Assembly (NCBI GenBank): GCA_029255685.2
Contig: CM055318.2
Coordinates: forward strand, 13,893,001-13,957,000
DNA: 64,000 nt
From: Silene conica
Lineage: Eukaryota > Streptophyta > Magnoliopsida > Caryophyllales > Caryophyllaceae
Direction: 5' to 3'
Shown: positions 19,263 through 30,769 of the stretch, in pieces
How the letters are laid out: every line of letters begins with the position of its first letter
Position numbering within the stretch: position 1 is the stretch's first letter
Translations under genes and position numbers: made by a program
Notes under the pieces: generated by a model
The model's database searches: none
Told to the model about the DNA's origin: nothing
The model's input: only the letters and a program-made list of their open reading frames with translations

Positions 19263-22200
19263 ATGGCATCCAAATCAATTGATCAGCTGAAGAAACAACT
19301 TCCCGTGAAACAACAAACACTTACCTTAAACGGCGACGTTCCGACAGGCCTCGTCCTCGTCGACCTCGTCAATGGCTTCTGCACTGTTGGCGCTGGCAAC
19401 CTCGTTCGCACCTTTTTTTTACAATCAATTTCTCAATCATGCAATTAAATTCATTGATTTTGGTCTGATAATTGTTCGAAATACAGGCGCCGAGAGTAGC
19501 TGATAATCAGATAGAAGCAATGGTGGAAGAATCCGCGAAATTAGCTCGGGTTTTTACCGATAAGAAATGGCCTATCTTCGCATTCATTGATTCTCATCAT
19601 CCTGACATTCCTGAACCTCCTTACCCTCCTCATTGTATTGCTGGCACTCTTGAATCCAAATTAGTTCCTGGTTTGTTTCTTTTCTTGCCTTTACGGGGTT
19701 AGGGGGTCGTATGTACACTCTCATCCAGGGGCGAAATTTTGGAGTAGCGAATTTTAGTCATATTGTTTTATACTTAAGTTAAAGTTCATATTTAAGAATT
19801 TTAGGGTAGCAAAAAAGATTATCTTAACCATTGTTTGGAAATTTGAGGTAGTCCGTGCTACCTTTTACTAGTAGGTAGGTCCGCCCCTGCTCTTATCCTC
19901 GTGTTAGAAACACTGAGAGGCTATTTTCAGTGACTCTGAAGTCTCAATGGAATCGAAATTATTGTTGTTAAGATGAAAATATTAGGGCGGTTGTTTTGGT
20001 CAAAAATTACCAAAATGGGTCGAGAATTACCAAAAGTTGTTAAGATCGGGTTATAGTGATCTTTAGGTGAAATAAATGAAATTTGTGTTAGAAATCATAA
20101 GGGTTGAAGGAATTAGGAAGATTAGAAGAAGTCGGAGGAGGAAAGAAGCAAGGGAAGTTGTTGACGCGGAAAACCCGTTAGGGAAAAACCGCGGGGGAAA
20201 CTGAGTTCCACCAATTCCACTAGAAAGTTCGACCAGAAAGTCGAGCAATATTACAAGTATTTCTCTGGATTTCTAGTGAGAGAAATGTTATATTATATTG
20301 TGTATCTCATTACAATGTTATTCTACCTTATTTATAGAGCTAAACTCCTTTTGGGACCGTTGGATCTTGCATTTGTCCAACGGTACAATGACTTCCTTCT
20401 TAGCTTCTTTCTTCTTCTTCCTTTACTCTGCAACACTTTCTTGTCTACCCCATTTTGGGTAATCCTTGAGCCTTGTGCTGCAGCTTTTCCCTTCTTCTTC
20501 CCATGCTTCTTTATTCCATCTTCTATGTTCTTTAGTAAGTTATTTGTGATTGGGGCCCATTGACTTGACTTGCTTTTTATTCATCCAATCCTACGGTGAC
20601 ACGTGTCGGGAGGTCAAAATGCTAATTTTAGGGTCTAACATTAGCCCCCAATTCTTGCATAAGTGCGCTTGTGTAAAAATTCGCCCTATTCCTGGACCCA
20701 GAGGAAGTGATTTGATCGCCGGAAGGTCGTTTCGGGCTACTCCTGGGGGCAGACTGCTTCCTGGACCCAAGATTATGTTGAACAAGCACTCGGCTCCAGC
20801 AGGCGGCTACGTTGGAGGCGAAGGACGCTCTAGCTGCAGAAGTGAAGAAACTGAAAGAGGCAAATGGTGCTCTGGTTGCCGAGGTGGATGCTTTGTGGAG
20901 GAGGGAGGATGCGCTCTCCAAGATTTTGTCTGGTATTGTTTCCTGCACTTATTGAAAAGCTAGAATAGTGTATATGAAAGAGTTTAAGGAGAGTAAGCAC
21001 CTGGAGTGGAGCGTAGAGGAAGATGATCTGTCAGAGGTGAACACCCTGGTCCCAGAGATTCCTGCTGGTGGATGCTCCTTCTGTCACCAAACATGTCATG
21101 GTGGAGACGGTAGATGAAACTTCTGTGGGGCACCTGGTGCTGAAATAACTTATTTTGCAGCCGGAATGTGATTCTGAGGGACCAGTTAATTCTGGAGGTT
21201 GCATTATGTTTTCAATTTAAGTATGCAGTTTTCCTGGGCCCTGTGTGGCGCCAGTAGGAAGTTTCTGGATTACTCTAGACCCTGAGTGTCAGGGGTTTCG
21301 TTGACGTTTTTAGCATTTTTTGTTTTAATGCCTTTTTCATTTTTAGGCTCAACCGTTGTAGGCGGTTTGCCTCTGTTTATATGCATGCATGTTTTTGTTT
21401 GAGTATGGCCAAGTGTGGGTGCTGGCTTCAGGATATACCCATCTCAGTCAGAGGATGCCAGGCTTGCGTGGGTGCTCAGTATCGCGGGCGACAGTGTCCC
21501 GGTTGCTCGTACCTTGCTACATTCACACGCTATTTTTGTTTTATACAGATTTCGCCCCTTCTGGTTGCCTGGAACCTGGGGGAAATGTGTTTGGCAGCTG
21601 AGTGCCCAGCGTGTTCCACCTTTTAAAAGAAGTATTTCTTTAGGTGGAGGGTGTTTCAGGGTCTGGGTCCTCTTGGTCGATCACGCTGTCGAGGATTCAT
21701 GTTCCACAACACTAGCCCCCATTTCTGGAGGTAGGATGCCTATTTCAGCCTCCTTCTGGAGTCCTGGACTAAAGTTAGAAACAAAATCTGCAAGAGCTTG
21801 TGATTTTATTGCAGTACGAGTTTCAAATTTTTAAGTCACGGCCATTTAGGTGTATAAACCATTTAGCCATTCTTACAGATAATTCATGTTTTCCTAATAT
21901 TGTCTTTAGGGGATAGCTTATTAAAGCTGAGATTATGTGAGACTCAAAATAAGGTCTTAGATTATAAGAGACTGTAAATAATGCAAAGACAAGTTTTTCA
22001 TGAGTTGAATACATGGTTTCTGCAGGAAGAGACTTACTGACATAGTGCTGGATGCTGAGAACCTTCGTGTTCTGGTACCAGAACTTACATCTGCCTTGGT
22101 TACAGATAGGTAGAGGTAGAGGGGTTCCTACAGGATTTTCCTCCTGAGACTTTGTTGACTGGCCTGCTGTATGGTCCAGGCCTTTCATTCTTTTCTGCTG

Positions 22201-25200
22201 GAGCCTTCCTGGATACAGGTTCAGCGGTATGGTTGAGCCTTCTGGGTCCAGCATCTTCTTCCAGACGTACGACATCCAGAGCCTTCTGCTGTACCTGGGC
22301 GAAACTCGTGCAGGTCCACTTGGTCAGGTCCTCGTACAACTCTGAGCCCTCTGGTTGCCCCCAGCGGAAGGCGTGGATGGCGGTAGTTACATCACATCTG
22401 GGTATCGACACCATTTCCGCGTTGAATCTAGTCAAGTAATCTCTGGTGGACTCTTCTGGACCCTGTATAATGCGGTATAGGTCGCTGGTCTGCTTTTTTG
22501 GCTCCCTGCTGCTGGCGAAATGCTGGTTGAAGGCGTTCACCAGTTCGGCAAAGTTGGAAATGCTCCCGTTTGGTAGACTAACAAGCCATTGCAACGCTGG
22601 TCCTGAGAGGGTTGATCCAAATCCTTTGCACATGCATGCTTCTTTTAGGGGTCCTGATGTTGTTACCACCATCATCTTTTGCTTGTACTGGTTGATGTGG
22701 TCAATGGGGTCAGCTGTGCCATCGTAGGGCACCATTGTTGGTGGCTTGAATCCCTTTGGCATGCTGACGGAAACAATGTTGCTGGTGAAGGGAGAATCCG
22801 CGTAGCAATCTTGTGTAGCCTTTTCCAGGGGCCGAGGTACACCCGGTATTTGGTAGACCAGGTCCCACAACTCTTTGTATTGCTGCTCCCACATGTTGGG
22901 TCCTGCAGAAATGTTAGTTGTAATGGGATGAGGAGATAGAGTTTCATACCCATGTGTTCTAGAAACTTGAGCGGCCTGGAGGCTGGCGACTGGGGTCGTG
23001 TGGACTATGGATGGGGTTTGCTGGATGCTGCATCCTGCTAACCCTTCTCCTCCAGTAAACTGCGGCCTCATCGAGGATCCTGCTAGCCATTCAGGTGCCT
23101 GCTGATGCGAGGGTCCTGCATAGTTATAGAAGTCAGTACTTGAACACATTCTTATGAGCTCATTACCTAGAGCCAGTGTTTGGCGTGAAGGTGACTCGTA
23201 GGAGAGGAGCCCCAGCCCGCTGGGTGCTGTCATTTCTGGCGGAGCGGTTTCTGCTAGATCCAGGCAAGTGACTAGTTCTGCTGGAACTGCTCTTCTTGGG
23301 GGTCTGGTTCCTGCATCTGCTAAGACATAGGCTGGATCCGCCTGACTTCTGGATGCAGCTTCTTCCCTCAGCTTCTGGGTGTCCTTTCTGAGGTCATCCA
23401 CTGATTGGCGGAGCGTGTTCATTTCTTCCATCATTATCCGCCACATCTCGAGTGTTGGAGCTGGCTGACTCGAGGGGGACAGTGCTTGGTAGCTAGTTGG
23501 CTTCGAGCTGGTTCCTCTGCCAGCAGCTGGATCCAGAGAGTTGGTGGTTTTCTCTGGATTTCTAGTGAGAGAAATGTTATATTATATTGTGTATCTCATT
23601 ACAATGTTATTCTGCCTTATTTATAGAGCTAAACTCCTTTTGGGACCGTTGGATCTTGCATTTGTCCAACGGTACAATGACTTCCTTCTTAGCTTCTTTC
23701 TTCTTCTTCCTTTACTCTGCAACACTTTCTTGTCTACCCCATTTTGGGTAATCCTTGAGCCTTGTGCTGCAGCTTTTCCCTTCTTCTTCCCATGCTTCTT
23801 TATTCCATCTTCTATGTTCTTTAGTAAGTTATTTGTGATTGGGGCCCATTGACTTGACTTGCTTTTTATTCATCCAATCCTACGGTGACACGTGTCGGGA
23901 GGTCAAAATGCTAATTTTGGGGTCTAACAGCGGTGAGGCCTATGACTGAGTATCTGTACCTGATTGATTGGCCAGGCAATGGTTTCTGGTCTGTTGTCGG
24001 TTGTATAACAGAAAGGTGGAAATTTGAATGGTGAATCAAATGGCAATACAATAGACATTCTTGTTCATTCAAGGAGTTGACTGAAATTTGGAATTGAATT
24101 GCTTCAAATTGATTTGAGGCAAGCTAAACTGAAGAGAATGAAAATGAAAGGCAGTAGTTTGTCTCTCGAAAGAAAAACATAAATTTATTCTAAACGATAC
24201 CCTTGTTAGGTTTTCCAGCTAGGATGAGTTATGGTAGAGTACCATCGACTAGTTTCAGGTCAATGCTACAAATTTGTTTCCCTTTATATGAAATTTTTAT
24301 GTGAGTTAGTGTATTCTAATTACGTTTGCTATTGGGTTTGTTATTGTTTATAGCATTGGCATGGTTGGAAGGTGAACCAAATGTTACAATTAGGCTCAAA
24401 GATTGCATTGATGGATTTCTTGGTTCAATGGATAAAGACGGATCCAACGTCTTCGTTAATTGGGTTAAAACAAACCAGCTCAAGGCTGTAAGTTCGCTGA
24501 ATCCTTGCTTGGTCGTTTTCTTTTTTAATGGACGTAACTCGTTTATATTTTAGTTTTCTTTTGCTGTTTTTTATACGGAAGTTATAAAAAAAAAGATGAT
24601 ACTTGCCTCCCCAATCCCTTCAGAAACATTGTTTCACAGTATTCATTCTAGGGATGATTACATGGTAGCAATCTAGCGAATGAGACATTTACTTTTGAAT
24701 GAATGAGCTATTATGTACCAAACTACCAAATCCTATCTGGAGAGTCTTTATTAACAAACATATTTGTGTTGGTGAAGGTATTGGTTGTAGGGATATGTAC
24801 AGACATATGTGTATTGGATTTCACGTCTTCTGCGCTTGCTGCCAGAAATCGAGGTTTCCTTGCTCCTCTTCAAGATGTGTTTGTGTATTCTAGGGCCTGT
24901 GCTACTTATGATCTCCCTCTGCATGTTGCAGAATCCATTGAAGATGCAATTGCGCATCCACAGGTAACCTACCTAACTTTGTTCTATGGGAAAAAAATAT
25001 GTGGTGGATTGGTGATGATGTGTGCATGCTTAAATGCTTAATACTGTGAGCTTTTGTATGTTTACGACACCGGGTTTATATTTTATACTCCCATCTTATG
25101 AAGTTTTAACAGTAATATTATTAAGCTGAATCAGACTAGTTTCTTTTTAGTTCTTGGATAGACGCCATCGGGCTTTGCTTCACAGCATAAGGATGCGGGC

Positions 25201-25478
25201 AAAACCATGGTAATTGACTAAAGAGAAAAGGTTAACAATTTTAGCATACTAATTTAGCAGAACTGTTTGTAGTAATGATTGTCTCTTCCTATTGGCACTT
25301 ATATATTCTTCCACGTTTTTTTTGTTGGGCGCTGGTGTGAAAAGCTGTCATTAAGAGAAACATTGCTGAGTTATGTTCGATCTTTGCACCACAGGACCTT
25401 ATGCATCATATTGGGCTGTACATGGCTCAAGGAAGGGGAGCCATAGTGGCATCAGAGGTTTTTTTTCAAGAGTCATGA
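19263..25478 (+). CDS. NIC1: Nicotinamidase (nicotinamide amidohydrolase), five exons
   Basis: Exons 19263-19403, 19487-19670, 24354-24487, 24778-24963 and 25395-25478 join to 729 nt, giving 242 aa, close to the roughly 244 aa of Arabidopsis NIC1. All junctions are GT-AG and in frame. The enzyme deamidates nicotinamide to nicotinate, the first step of plant NAD salvage. The isochorismatase-like fold is visible: catalytic Asp in VLVDLVNGFC, metal-binding DSHHPD and PPHC, Lys in RLKDCIDGF, and the nucleophile Cys region VGICTDICV. Family knowledge gives an Asp-Lys-Cys triad. It ends EVFFQES, with TGA at 25476. Intron 2 is 4.7 kb because of an LTR element (19992-23929). The coding part looks intact. 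I infer expression should survive if the intron is spliced. Confidence 0.93.
19992..20640 (-). repeat. Left (3') LTR of the intronic Tat-family element
   Basis: 649 bp, bounded TG...CA on the plus strand (TGTTTTGGTC...GGTCTAACA). A polypurine tract (minus strand AATTGGGGGCTAA) abuts it at 20641-20653. A TATAAATA box lies on the minus strand near 20330-20337. Confidence 0.9.
20641..21720 (+). pseudogene. Remnant of the antisense accessory gene plus non-coding 3' region
   Basis: On the plus strand 20776-20935 reads a coiled coil (LEAKDALAAEVKKLKEAN, ALVAEVDALWRRED). 20975-21150 reads FKESKHLEWSVEEDDLSE and, after a shift, PSVTKHVMVETVDE. These parallel the C-terminal part of the accessory gene at 10137-10619 (YKEGEHVKWDLEAEE; STKHSGGETVVEEAVDN). 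The Transposase_28-like exons are missing. 21230-21247 repeats CCTGGGCCCTGTGTGGCG. The reading is broken by stops, so it is a relic. Confidence 0.6.
21405..21520. other. Conserved non-coding island of the Tat family, copy 2
   Basis: Matches 10881-11000 at most positions (GTGTGGGTGCTGGCTTCAGG, TATACCCA, TCAGTCAGAGG, GGGCGACAGTGTCCC, GTTGCTCGTAC) between the accessory gene remnant and the pol remnant, the same relative place as in the larger element. Confidence 0.55.
21720..22130 (-). pseudogene. RNase H fragment of the intronic Tat-family element
   Basis: The minus strand reads QHYVSKSLPAETMYSTHEKL, YNLRPYFESHIISAL and RMAKWFIHLNGRDLKI, homologous to the RT-linked RNase H at about 13440-13150 of the larger element. 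It then runs out of frame into sequence resembling the linker before the second RNase H (about 21740-21830). It is fused at about 22130 directly to the Gag C terminus (NKVSGGK), so a deletion removed protease and RT. Confidence 0.8.
22100..23446 (-). pseudogene. Gag of the intronic Tat-family element, N-terminally truncated
   Basis: A 448-aa frame. It starts inside the helix that in the larger element reads IWKTMMEG (here MWRIMMEEMNTLRQSVDDLR). It continues through a Pro/Ser-rich region to the capsid domain (PKGFKPPTMVPYDGTADPID, CMCKGFGSTLSGPALQWL, YRIIQGPEESTRDYLTRF), and ends just after the deletion junction. The true Gag start, leader and primer site were lost with the inner part of the right LTR (junction near 23545-23550). 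Confidence 0.85.
23550..23929 (-). repeat. Truncated right (5') LTR of the intronic element
   Basis: 380 of 649 bp remain, the outer part. On the minus strand this keeps U3 and the TATA box but loses the 3' part of the LTR and the primer-binding site. A transcript could still start here and run antisense to the nicotinamidase pre-mRNA across intron 2. Confidence 0.88.
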
Positions 25479-26433
25479 TGCCTGGTGCTTTAATTTCCAA
25501 AGTTTATACACATTCTATGTGGTAGTGTTTGTTTTTTGTGTATACAGAACTACAATTTATAAATTGACACATCACATATAAGCAAGCAATTTAACGGTAT
25601 TCTACAAATGTTCCTATTGCATGATCTGTGTTTTCTGACTCGAATTATCATGCGGATATTTCTTCACCTTGTCCAAAGAGGTCAAGATATAGAGAGTTAA
25701 TAGTTGCTTGCTCATGGTCATTATCTCAAATTTGAATATTTGAGAAACGACCTGTTTATACGACATTATGAAATGATGATTGTTTGCACAAACAAAACTT
25801 ATGAAATTGTCCTCAACAAAATCAACATTTCCCTTACTATGCTGGTGGATGTTTTACTCGATGATCTTCGGGACTCTTAGTGTAAGATGTGTCCCATACT
25901 CCCATCAACTACGTAGTTTTATTAATTATCATGTAAATGTCAAACAGGGGCAATACTTACTCATTTTGTTGCTATGATGAATGTCCATGTAGGCGAGGAG
26001 TCCCGATAGTTCCTATTTTTTCAAGTTGTCTTATATTTAGAAAAACTTATCTCAACTAAAAACACCCTTCTGTGCCTTTGTTGTACCTCAAAACTTAAAA
26101 ACTCCTGTCTGTGGTGGGCTAAGGCAGTGGAAATATATTACCTTTCCCAGATAATTCAAACAGAGATACTGTTTGTGGGTGACTCGTAAGGAAAATTCCA
26201 TTGAGAGTTGCTCTTGCCGGCTCCAATGTCATAATACAGAAAGCACAAATAGCTTAGTAAACCAATTTGCTTATTTCGTCATACCCCAAAAACCAAAAAA
26301 TATTGAATCTATTCAAGCTGCAAAAACCAAATGAGCAAATGGTCTTATTACCTCTGTGCAATATAATTAGATATAACAAAATAATACAGATTTAAACTCC
26401 AAAAAATATTGTCTAAGGAATGCATCAGTGCCA
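25479..26433. other. Convergent 3' spacer between nicotinamidase and NET2-type genes
   Basis: About 955 bp with no ORF or repeat recognised. Both genes end here on opposite strands, so it must hold both 3' UTRs. Confidence 0.5.
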
Positions 26434-29400
26434 TTATTCGGACTTGTCAGCTTTTAAATGTTGGTATTTTTTATGCATCATTGCTGGGTGCATGCATGAA
26501 AAAATTGATTGCTTTTTCTTCTGTGGTTTAACCCCGAAAATGAACGAGCTCAAGGGTACTTTACTCCTGTTTCCAGCGCTCATGTCGTTCTCATTTTGGC
26601 TTTTTATTCCTGACAACCCTAGTTCTTCATTCAGCCTGGTTATGGTACGCTCCACTTCAAGTTGGAGACTGGTTATATGATCCATCCCGGCTTGCAGTTC
26701 ATCAGCAACCTTGTGATTCTCTTGTTGCATGTTTGCTATCTCTCCTTGGAACTTTGCAGCATTATAGCTGGTGAATTTCATATCATCATCTTCGGCACCA
26801 GCATTCACAGCATGTCTTATTTCTCCTTGTATGTGACACAGCTGTGAAAATCTTCTCTGCAACTCTTCTTTCAGCTTTTCACTTTGCTCCAACCACACTG
26901 TTAACTCAGTTTCTATCTCTCTTAAGTGCTTGTATATTGGCCTGATATCTGATTTCAGGGATGTGTTAGCATTTCCATGGCTACTTCCTTCTTTTTTTTC
27001 TTTGTCCTTCTCCATCTTTGCTAACTCTGAAAATAAATCTTGAACTCCATTCTGAAACTTTTGGATTTGACCAAATGAACCGCTGAACCTCATCCAGAAA
27101 TCCAGGTTTTCTTCCAAAATTTCGTCTATATCTGCACGTAATTTTTGTTCGGCTGGTGAAATCTCCTGTTCTATGGCAAAGAATCCTATATCGTCCTCAT
27201 CCTCGGGTGACGGCGATGTCTCTTCATTTCTTACAGGGCCGACATCTTTGTCTTCTTTTGCGTTCTTATATTCCTCCAGCTTTTTCTGCAGAGCATTTAA
27301 CCTTTGACGTAAAGTATGAATCTCTGCATCCTTCATTGCGTTATAGTTCTTCATTTCATCAAGCTGTGCTTCAAAGCCTGCGATGTCTGATTGGCCTTTC
27401 CTCTCTATTTCACCAAGCTTCTTTTTTGCTTCTTTGTAATTTCGAAGAGTAGTAGTATACTCTGCCAATAGAACCTTTTCCTTCCCGTCTAATCCATTCG
27501 TGAATAATTGTTGCCAATCTGGCTCATCTTCTTCTTTCATTGTTTGTCCCTCTTGATGAACAGAAGGAAAATTGAATCCATCATTTGGCTTGCTCACTGA
27601 TTGGCTGTGGAAAATATCTTCAAGGCTAACTGGCTCATCTTTTGCGACACTTTCCGATCCTATTGTTTGAGATTGTTGAGTAGCAGGTTGTTGCTGGGTG
27701 CCTTGTTTATGTACTTGTTCCGGTGCTGTACTTTTTGTTGTTTCTTCAGGTTGAAGGTCTTGAGAAATAACTGGCTCATTTGTAGGCAGAGTTACAAGCT
27801 GTTGTTGAGTCCCTTGAGAATTGACCTTTTTCTCTACTTCACCGCTTGATTGTTCTTCATGTTGATCAATTTCAAGGGTGACCAGCTTAGATTCCTCTAG
27901 GCTAGGCTGTAGCTGTGTCTGTGTCTGCTTCTGTTTCTGTTTCTGTTTCTGTTTCTGTGTCTGTTTCTGCGTCTGTGTCTGTGTCTGTTTCTGCGTCTGT
28001 GTCTGTGTTTGAGAATCATTCGCTTTAGAAGGTATCAGGGATCCAGTAGCTGACTCGAGTTGTGCAGTGCCCTCTTCATTCTTGTTCTGAGTAAGTATTG
28101 AGGTATTCAGCTTCTGTGTCTGTGATTGAGAATCATTCGCTTTAGAAGGTACCAGGGATTCAGTTGCTGACTCGAGTTGTGCAGTGCCCTCTTCATTCTT
28201 GTTCTGAGTAAATATTGAGGTATTCAGCTTTGTGTTTGCATCTACAATTGGTATAGCCTTTTCGCTCTCTAGTGACTGACTTGATTTCTCAAACTCCTCA
28301 TCAGGCTTCACATCATGCAATTTCTTTGAGATGGTATCAAGGTTGGAACGGGCTTCACTAAAATGAGTTTTGAGGCTGCTATCATGTTGCTGGAAGCTAC
28401 GATCTAACTCGTTGAGTCCTTTCAGTTTTTCCTCCATTTCGCTCATCTTGTCGGTCAAATCGTTTTTCCCTTCAATCAGGTTTGCCTTGTCTTCTTCAAG
28501 CTTATTAATGTGTGACTGAAGCTCGTCGGTCTCTGATCTTAATGTGTGTATCAGAGCCGTTTGAGAAGAAACTGCAGTTTCAAGATTTATCACTTTATTT
28601 ACAAGCTCGTCAATCTTTTCAGCCATTGCTGTTACCGTGAGCGCTTTAGTCTCCCCCACATCAAAATGCTCCTTAATTTTGTCCCGAAGCATGTCCAGAT
28701 CCTTTGATTCTCCCAAGATTTCCTCCTTACCGTCAAAGCTACTCCCGTTTTCATCTACTTTGAAGGAATCTCCAAATTCAGAAACATCCATTTGGTTATC
28801 CTGCGCTAACTCGCCTTTAAGAGACCTTATTTTGTTTCGAGCTTCCTTAATTCTTTGTCTCTCTGTGTTGGCTTCTATCGCACCTCTCTCCTGCTTCTCC
28901 TGAAGTTGAGCCAGAGTGTCCTGGCATGATTTAATAGCTGCTTCTGCCATAAGAGTCCGAGCTTCATCATCATCTATAGCTTGCGATATTCCAAATTCAT
29001 CTTGCAATTTGGATATTTTTTCTTGCATTCCTGTCATATTTTCGTCAATACTCCAGTACTTAGCATATCCACTTTCATACGAGCTTTTTGCAAATTCTTT
29101 CTCTGTTTGAAAGGTCAGAATTTGCTTCTGGAGCTTGTCAATCTCCGTCAGGGCTTCGGATTTGGACAAACCAGATTTGGGCACTTTGTTAGCATGACTG
29201 GTAGACTTAGGCACTGGCGTAGAAAGGGCTTTCTTTGAATTCGTCAGTGCAATGATAGCCTTAATGTTTTTGGTTGGGAACTTTGGTGGAGCTTTTGGGA
29301 TATTCGGGTTTGGCGGCTTCTCAACCTGAAATTTCTTTGGCATTCTTGGAGGACCGTCATCATCAAAATCATCGTCATCTATTTGATACTGGAATTGGTC

Positions 29401-30769
29401 CGGAAATGCTGAAGCAAGGGTGCTATTTGCATTCTGCAGTTCCTTTGATATATGATCATACCTTTCTGCCAATGATTGGTAAGCTCTGAATGATTCTTCC
29501 ACAAAGTTTATCAATTCCGGTCGGTGTTTGTAATACATCTCTGCTCTCTTGGCAAAAGAATCCCCATCTTGCGTAATGAGTTTCAGCACAGTCTCCACCT
29601 TGTCCCCCATATCTGCAGTAGTCATAAATCTTTTTATTATTAGCTAACAACCTCTCATGCATTATTCATATCATAGTTCAAGTCGGCAAAATGTCAGCTA
29701 GGTCAGTTGGGAAGGACATTGACAAGTAATATTTATAACCTAGATTCGGAACACGCTAGCATCAAATTCTCACGTGGACCCTTTTACACCAAAAATTAGA
29801 ACCATGGACTAAATTAACTTTTCTAATGGTTTTTCAGGAGGCGGCTAATTTCCATGGTTGATTCTCGATACATGCTGAAAATCAAATAGAGTTCAGTTCT
29901 CTACAAGTCTACAACATTTTGTGCTCAAGTCTGGCAGAGGCAGAGTCCAGAACGATGCCATGTAAGAATTAACCTTACATTTTCTCCTTATTGGTCATCT
30001 TTTACTATACATCTTTTATCTTGTTTACTGTGAAAAAGTGCAAATATATACTGCCATACTGGATATCTGAGCTACGGTGTCAAAAGGTTGCAAAATCAAA
30101 TCATGCAAAAATGTACTTCTATATATGAATTGGCTTGGCTAGGCAGTAGAGACTAAATTTCATAGATCACCATTTACATTATTTACACGATAACAAAATC
30201 CGATTTTTATATTTCCTGTTATTGGCAGGCAGACTTATGTCCCTTAAAACTTAAAAGTCAAGATCATCAAGTTCCATTTGCCCAGAAACTAGCATAATTA
30301 TAATTATATATATGATCAGAAATACTATGATTGAGCAAAACAATCATTTTTATTTTCTGCAATATTTTTTCTGTTATTGCCAGATTTTGTCCCTTGGACG
30401 ATGAAAAGGTCGGTTGACCTTTGTTAAGAATTGATCGGGATGGGGGGAGTATGAATGAATCTTAGACGATCAATTTATCATATATATTGTGTATGTGTAG
30501 GCGTGTAGCGGATAGCCTGATAGGATCAGGCTGATACTCTGTTAGATGTCTGTCTAATGTGTTAAAGATCTCGTCGAAAGACATAGTCTTCCGGCAACAA
30601 CAATGATATTGAAAGATCAGCATCACCATAATCGAAGAGGAGAAGAAAAGAGTAAGAAGAGAATAGATTGAATACCTTGTAGGCTTTGCTCGAGCCATTT
30701 CGACTGTTTGGTCCGAAGATGGCTTGCCCACCACCATGAATATGCATTGCTAGCCGCCCTTTGCAACAT
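26434..30769 (-). CDS. NET2: NETWORKED 2-type actin-binding protein, two exons
   Basis: Exon 1 is 30769-30676 and exon 2 is 29612-26434. The join gives 1090 aa, in frame. Exon 1 supplies the start of the NAB domain (MLQRAASNAYSWWWASHLRT, KQSKWLEQSLQ); exon 2 continues DMGDKVETVLKLI, DGDSFAKRAEMYYKHRPELI and FRAYQSLAERYDHIS. The KIP1-like NAB domain binds F-actin. The rest is long coiled coil with an acidic linker (DDDDFDDD) near residue 120 and a conserved C-terminal region of NET2 type (EILEENLDFWMRFSGSF, IRPIYKHLREIETELTVWLE). Known NET2 proteins decorate actin at the pollen tube plasma membrane. The exon 1 split inside the NAB domain is usual for the family. A roughly 115-residue Q/T/K repeat region is an oddity. 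The A-to-D member is not resolved. Confidence 0.92.
27900..28240 (-). repeat. Coding repeats in the NET2-type gene
   Basis: Two kinds of in-frame repeat. At 27903-28016 six-base units CAGACA/CAGAAA encode an alternating QT/QK tract of more than 30 residues. At about 28017-28240 a roughly 41-residue unit (starting LNTSI.TQNKNEEGTAQLES) occurs twice with a few substitutions. Both lie in the linker between coiled coils, where length variation should be tolerated. Confidence 0.85.

Larger units (their letters stand above)
19992..23929 (-). mobile_element. Internally deleted Tat-family LTR element in nicotinamidase intron 2
   Basis: A perfect 5-bp duplication, GCGGT, lies at 19987-19991 and 23930-23934. 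The left LTR is 649 bp (19992-20640). The right LTR keeps only its last 380 bp (23550-23929), which match 20261-20640 with two mismatches by eye. Internally, in minus-strand order, it has a Gag frame, then a jump into RNase H sequence, then remnants of the antisense accessory gene and a conserved non-coding block. Protease, RT and integrase are gone. Because the outer edge and duplication are intact, the loss of the inner part of the right LTR, the primer site and the Gag start must postdate insertion. It is related to but distinct from the 1069-17802 element. Confidence 0.93.

Noticed and set aside
25150..25210. Possible extra exon of the nicotinamidase gene
   Set aside because: The five chosen exons already give a full-length, in-frame protein; including this would disrupt the conserved HPQ-DLMHHIG join.
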